Shown here: positions 12,613 to 14,972 of the stretch, piece by piece
Layout: each line of letters starts with the position of its first letter
Numbering within the stretch: position 1 is the stretch's first letter
Assembly: GCA_903872785.1 (NCBI GenBank)
Contig: CAIQLZ010000007.1
Coordinates: 1 to 14,972 of the forward strand
DNA from: Candidatus Levyibacteriota bacterium
Lineage (GTDB): Bacteria; Patescibacteriota; Microgenomatia; Levybacterales; UBA12049
Length of the DNA: 14,972 nucleotides
Direction of reading: 5' to 3'
Made by a program: the position numbers and the translations under genes
The notes under the pieces: generated by a model
What the model was told of the DNA's origin: nothing
The model's input: the letters and a program-made list of their open reading frames with translations, nothing else
Databases searched by the model: none

Positions 12613-13938
12613 ATGGCAGGTCTTAAAGTCCCCCCAAATAATGAAGAAGCTGAACAAAGCGTTTTAGGAGCAATTCTTATCGATAAGGATGCAATCGCAA
12701 CGGTTTCTTCGATTATTGCGCCTCCTGACTTCTATAATCCGATAAATGGAATGATTTTTGGAGCAATGCTTTCGCTGTATGAGCAGGGGAAACCTATTGA
12801 TATTCTAACTCTTAGAAATGCAATTAAAAAAAATAAAAATTTTAAAGAGATTGAACCTTCCTATTTAACGGAACTTATTAATACTGTTCCGACAGCGGCA
12901 AATATCGAGCATTATGCAATTATAATTAAGGATGTTGCCACGAAAAGGGCTCTCATTCACGCGGGATCGCTAATTTCCGAAATGGGCTTTGGAGACGATA
13001 AGGAAATAGACAGTATTTTGGATAAAGCGGAATCGCAAATTTTTGCCATATCGCAAAAAAGCTCTTTGCGGTCATTTATTCCTTTGAGGGAAGCTCTGGC
13101 TGAAAGTTTTGACAGAATTGATGAGCTTCACAAAAAAGGCGCAGGACTTCGGGGAATAAAAACCGGTTTTGTGGATTTGGACAATACCTTATCTGGGATG
13201 CAGCAGTCTAATTTGCTGATTTTAGCAGCGCGTCCCGGACAAGGAAAAACAGCAATGATTGTAAATATTGCCCAGCATGCAGCAGTTATAGATAAAATTC
13301 CGGTTGCAATATTTTCTCTGGAAATGAGTAAAGAAGAGTTAGTCGATCGTTTATTGGTAGGACAAGCGGATGTGGATGCATGGAGAATAAAAACAGGCAA
13401 ATTATCCGAAACAGATTTTACCAAATTATCTAATGCCATGGGAGAGTTGGCCGATGCTCCAATTTTTATTGATGACACGCCCGGAATTACTATTTCCGAG
13501 ATGCGTACAAAAGCAAGAAGGTTGCAGCTGGAACAAAATATAGCCCTTTTTATCGTTGATTATCTTCAATTGGTTGATCCGGGGCGTCATTATGACAATC
13601 GGGTGCAGGAGGTGTCAATTGTCTCCCAATCTCTGAAAAATTTAGCGCGTGAACTAAAAGTACCTATCTTAGCTGTGTCACAACTTTCGCGTGCAGTTGA
13701 GCATCGAGGTGAAAGAAGGCCCCAGCTGGCTGATCTTAGAGAGTCTGGTGCTATAGAGCAGGACGCTGACGTGGTTATGTTTTTGTACCGTCCAGATGCA
13801 GAAATTACTCCAACCATCCAGACTAAGCTCTTGATTGCCAAACATCGAAATGGTCCGATGGGGGAAGTAGACCTTATTTTCCGCGGCGACCGCATCAGAT
13901 TCTATAATGCAGAGAAAAAACACGAGGTTACAGAGTAA
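12613..13938 (+). CDS. dnaB: Replicative DNA helicase DnaB
   Basis: 441 residues, close to the usual ~450. The N-terminal collar domain (NEEAEQSVLGAILID onwards, to ~110) is followed by a linker and the RecA-like motor. Walker A is ARPGQGKT (206-213), EMSKEELVDRLL comes after it, and Walker B is LFIVDYLQLV with Asp316. QLSRAVEHRGERRPQLADLRESGAIEQDAD is the DnaB hallmark region that contains the arginine finger. It unwinds DNA as a hexamer at the fork. No intein interrupts it. The upstream MBL-like gene ends 15 nt before the ATG; a weak TTTAAT (12600-12605) lies 7 nt before the start but lacks a -35 box. Confidence 0.97.
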   Translation: MAGLKVPPNNEEAEQSVLGAILIDKDAIATVSSIIAPPDFYNPINGMIFGAMLSLYEQGKPIDILTLRNAIKKNKNFKEIEPSYLTELINTVPTAANIEHYAIIIKDVATKRALIHAGSLISEMGFGDDKEIDSILDKAESQIFAISQKSSLRSFIPLREALAESFDRIDELHKKGAGLRGIKTGFVDLDNTLSGMQQSNLLILAARPGQGKTAMIVNIAQHAAVIDKIPVAIFSLEMSKEELVDRLLVGQADVDAWRIKTGKLSETDFTKLSNAMGELADAPIFIDDTPGITISEMRTKARRLQLEQNIALFIVDYLQLVDPGRHYDNRVQEVSIVSQSLKNLARELKVPILAVSQLSRAVEHRGERRPQLADLRESGAIEQDADVVMFLYRPDAEITPTIQTKLLIAKHRNGPMGEVDLIFRGDRIRFYNAEKKHEVTE

Positions 13939-13952
13939 ATTTTGACTTAGCC

Positions 13953-14038
13953 TGGTGGGCAAGGAGGGAGTCGAACCCACACAGCCTTGCGACTAGTAGT
14001 TTTTGAGACTACAGCGTATACCATTCCGCCACTTGCCC
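13953..14038 (-). tRNA. tRNA-Leu (CAA anticodon)
   Basis: The minus strand folds into a class II tRNA. The acceptor is GGGCAAG/CTTGCCC, and the 3' ACCA is encoded. The D arm is GCG/CGC, and the anticodon stem is GTAGT/ACTAC with loop CTCAAAA, giving anticodon CAA, which reads UUG. A variable arm, AGTC-GCAA-GGCT, is as expected for leucine. The T arm GTGGG-TTCGACT-CCCTC has a T-T mismatch at its second pair. No intron is present. It lies 14 nt from the convergent end of dnaB. Confidence 0.95.
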
Positions 14039-14051
14039 AATTCTATCTGAA

Positions 14052-14060
14052 ATTATAGCA
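14052..14060 (-). promoter_or_regulatory. Extended -10 promoter of tRNA-Leu
   Basis: TGC-TATAAT on the minus strand lies 13 nt before the tRNA 5' end, leaving a short 5' leader. It is divergent from, and closely packed against, the pepA promoter. No clear -35 box is present. Confidence 0.55.
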
Positions 14061-14069
14061 CAAAATAGC

Positions 14070-14098
14070 TTGATTTTAATCTCCAGTGTTAGTAGAAT
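14070..14098 (+). promoter_or_regulatory. pepA promoter
   Basis: TTGATT (14070-14075), a 17-nt spacer and TAGAAT (14093-14098). The ATG follows after 7 nt, which again predicts a leaderless mRNA. Confidence 0.5.
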
Positions 14099-14105
14099 AT
14101 GGGAT

Positions 14106-14972
14106 ATGAATTTCGAATTCTCAGCAAATACTTTAAACAATGTGTCAGCGGACGTAATAGTGGTTTTTGCTTTTGAAACAGTAACCAGACCGAAATTAAC
14201 TCAAGAATCAGCATTTTTAGACAGATTGTTGGCCGGAATAATCCTGCAGGAAATGAAAAGCGAAAATTATCAAGGAAAATTAGGGGAATTACTTGCAATT
14301 AGAACACCTGAAAAAGTATTAGCGTCAAAAATTTATGTTTTGGGGCTTGGTAAAGAAGCAGATTTTAATTTAAGTGAATTAAGAAATGCTTTTTCATCTC
14401 TGGCAAAAAACATGAAAGGAAAAGCCTCTTCAGTTACATTTTCTTTGTTGAATTCAAAAGAAGCTGGTTTTGATAGCGGGGCTCAATCCCAGGCAATTGT
14501 CGAAGGCTTGCTTCTAGGAAATTATCAATTCCTTAAATATAAAGCTGAAGAAAAAAAAGAAAGAGAGCTGGAAAGTGTAATTTTTGCAAGATGCAATAAG
14601 GGTATTCAGGCAAAAATAGAGGAGGGAATTGAAAAAGGGAAAATATTTTCTCAGGCCACAAAGCTTGCCAGAGACTTAGTGAATGAGCCTTCCGCCGTTG
14701 TTACTCCTGCTTTTCTGGCAAATTTAGCTTTGGAAATTGCCAAAGAGAATAAAGATATTATTTGCAATGTTTACGGTAAAGAACAGATTAAGAAAATGGG
14801 AATGGGAGCATTTCTGGGAGTTGCTCAAGCAGCAGATACAGAGCCAAAATTTATCCATTTAGAATATAAGCCTGAAAAGATTGCCGATAAAAATAAAATT
14901 GCCTTAGTGGGAAAGGGGATAACTTTTGATACCGGAGGAATTTCTTTGAAAGGCGATGAACATATGGTTGAT
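14106..14972 (+). CDS. pepA: Leucyl aminopeptidase, M17 family (3' end missing)
   Basis: 289 codons are present, and the frame runs off the window. The N-terminal macro-like domain (about residues 1-160: VSADVIVVFAFE, then KIYVLGLGKEADF) is followed by the start of the catalytic domain. That domain shows ARDLVNEPSAVVTP, MGMGAFLGVAQAADTEP and LVGKGITFDTGGISLK. The last segment holds the first metal-binding Lys and Asp and the catalytic Lys of M17 enzymes. The remaining ligands (the NTDAEGR region) lie beyond the window. M17 enzymes form hexamers in the cytoplasm and remove N-terminal residues from peptides. The start is supported by the -10 box 7 nt upstream; an out-of-frame ATG occurs at 14099. 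Confidence 0.93.
   Translation, partial: MNFEFSANTLNNVSADVIVVFAFETVTRPKLTQESAFLDRLLAGIILQEMKSENYQGKLGELLAIRTPEKVLASKIYVLGLGKEADFNLSELRNAFSSLAKNMKGKASSVTFSLLNSKEAGFDSGAQSQAIVEGLLLGNYQFLKYKAEEKKERELESVIFARCNKGIQAKIEEGIEKGKIFSQATKLARDLVNEPSAVVTPAFLANLALEIAKENKDIICNVYGKEQIKKMGMGAFLGVAQAADTEPKFIHLEYKPEKIADKNKIALVGKGITFDTGGISLKGDEHMVD

Noticed and set aside
13590..13980. Minus-strand frames over dnaB
   Set aside because: Shadows of a highly conserved helicase gene, one of them running into the tRNA.
1..14972. TGA reassigned to glycine, as in some CPR lineages
   Set aside because: rpsR, the antiporter gene, the Ig-like gene and others end at TGA in the expected places, so the code appears standard.
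1..14972. CRISPR array, insertion sequence or integrated element
   Set aside because: No spaced direct repeats, transposase-like frames or terminal inverted repeats were found; gene content is housekeeping and envelope.

Overview
The window looks like a chromosomal segment of a Candidate Phyla Radiation bacterium, most likely Microgenomates (OP11)-like. This is inferred from AT-rich DNA, tightly packed short genes, a shortened RF1, a degenerate metallo-beta-lactamase-like protein upstream of dnaB, C39/LytR_C and S41 surface proteins, and weak use of Shine-Dalgarno sites. No lineage could be confirmed without a search. The code appears standard: TGA is used as a stop in several genes. No insertion sequence, CRISPR array or prophage is visible. 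No gene-free stretch exceeds 300 bases; the longest, about 140 bases before hisI, is filled by a proposed leader peptide and attenuator.

Layout. 2-646: 3' part of a C39-like peptidase fused to a LytR_C domain. 741-1763: rpsF-ssb-rpsR, with a promoter and a leader hairpin. 1811-4023: ctpA-murB (envelope protease and peptidoglycan precursor synthesis). 4045-5727: Kef/CPA2-type cation:proton antiporter with an RCK domain, convergent with prfA. 5722-6912 (-): rpmE-prfA. 7038-7787 (+): an unrecognised protein with two HTH-like repeats, whose 3' end overlaps hisS by 41 bp. 7747-9605 (-): leader peptide, terminator, hisI, hisS. 9613-12010 (-): membrane Ig-like protein, secreted duplicated-domain protein, M24 peptidase and an unknown protein. 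12079-13938 (+): degenerate MBL-fold protein and dnaB. 13953-14038 (-): tRNA-Leu(CAA). 14106-end (+): pepA, cut by the window.

Two signals go beyond routine annotation. First, upstream of hisI a 24-codon frame carries His codons. It is followed by three mutually exclusive RNA pairings, the last of which is an intrinsic terminator. This has the architecture of a histidine attenuator controlling hisI and perhaps hisS. Second, eight start codons lie only 6-8 nt after a recognisable -10 box, often an extended TGnTATAAT-type box. This implies widespread leaderless transcripts. The rpsF operon is the contrast: it has a true leader, and that leader folds over its ribosome binding site.
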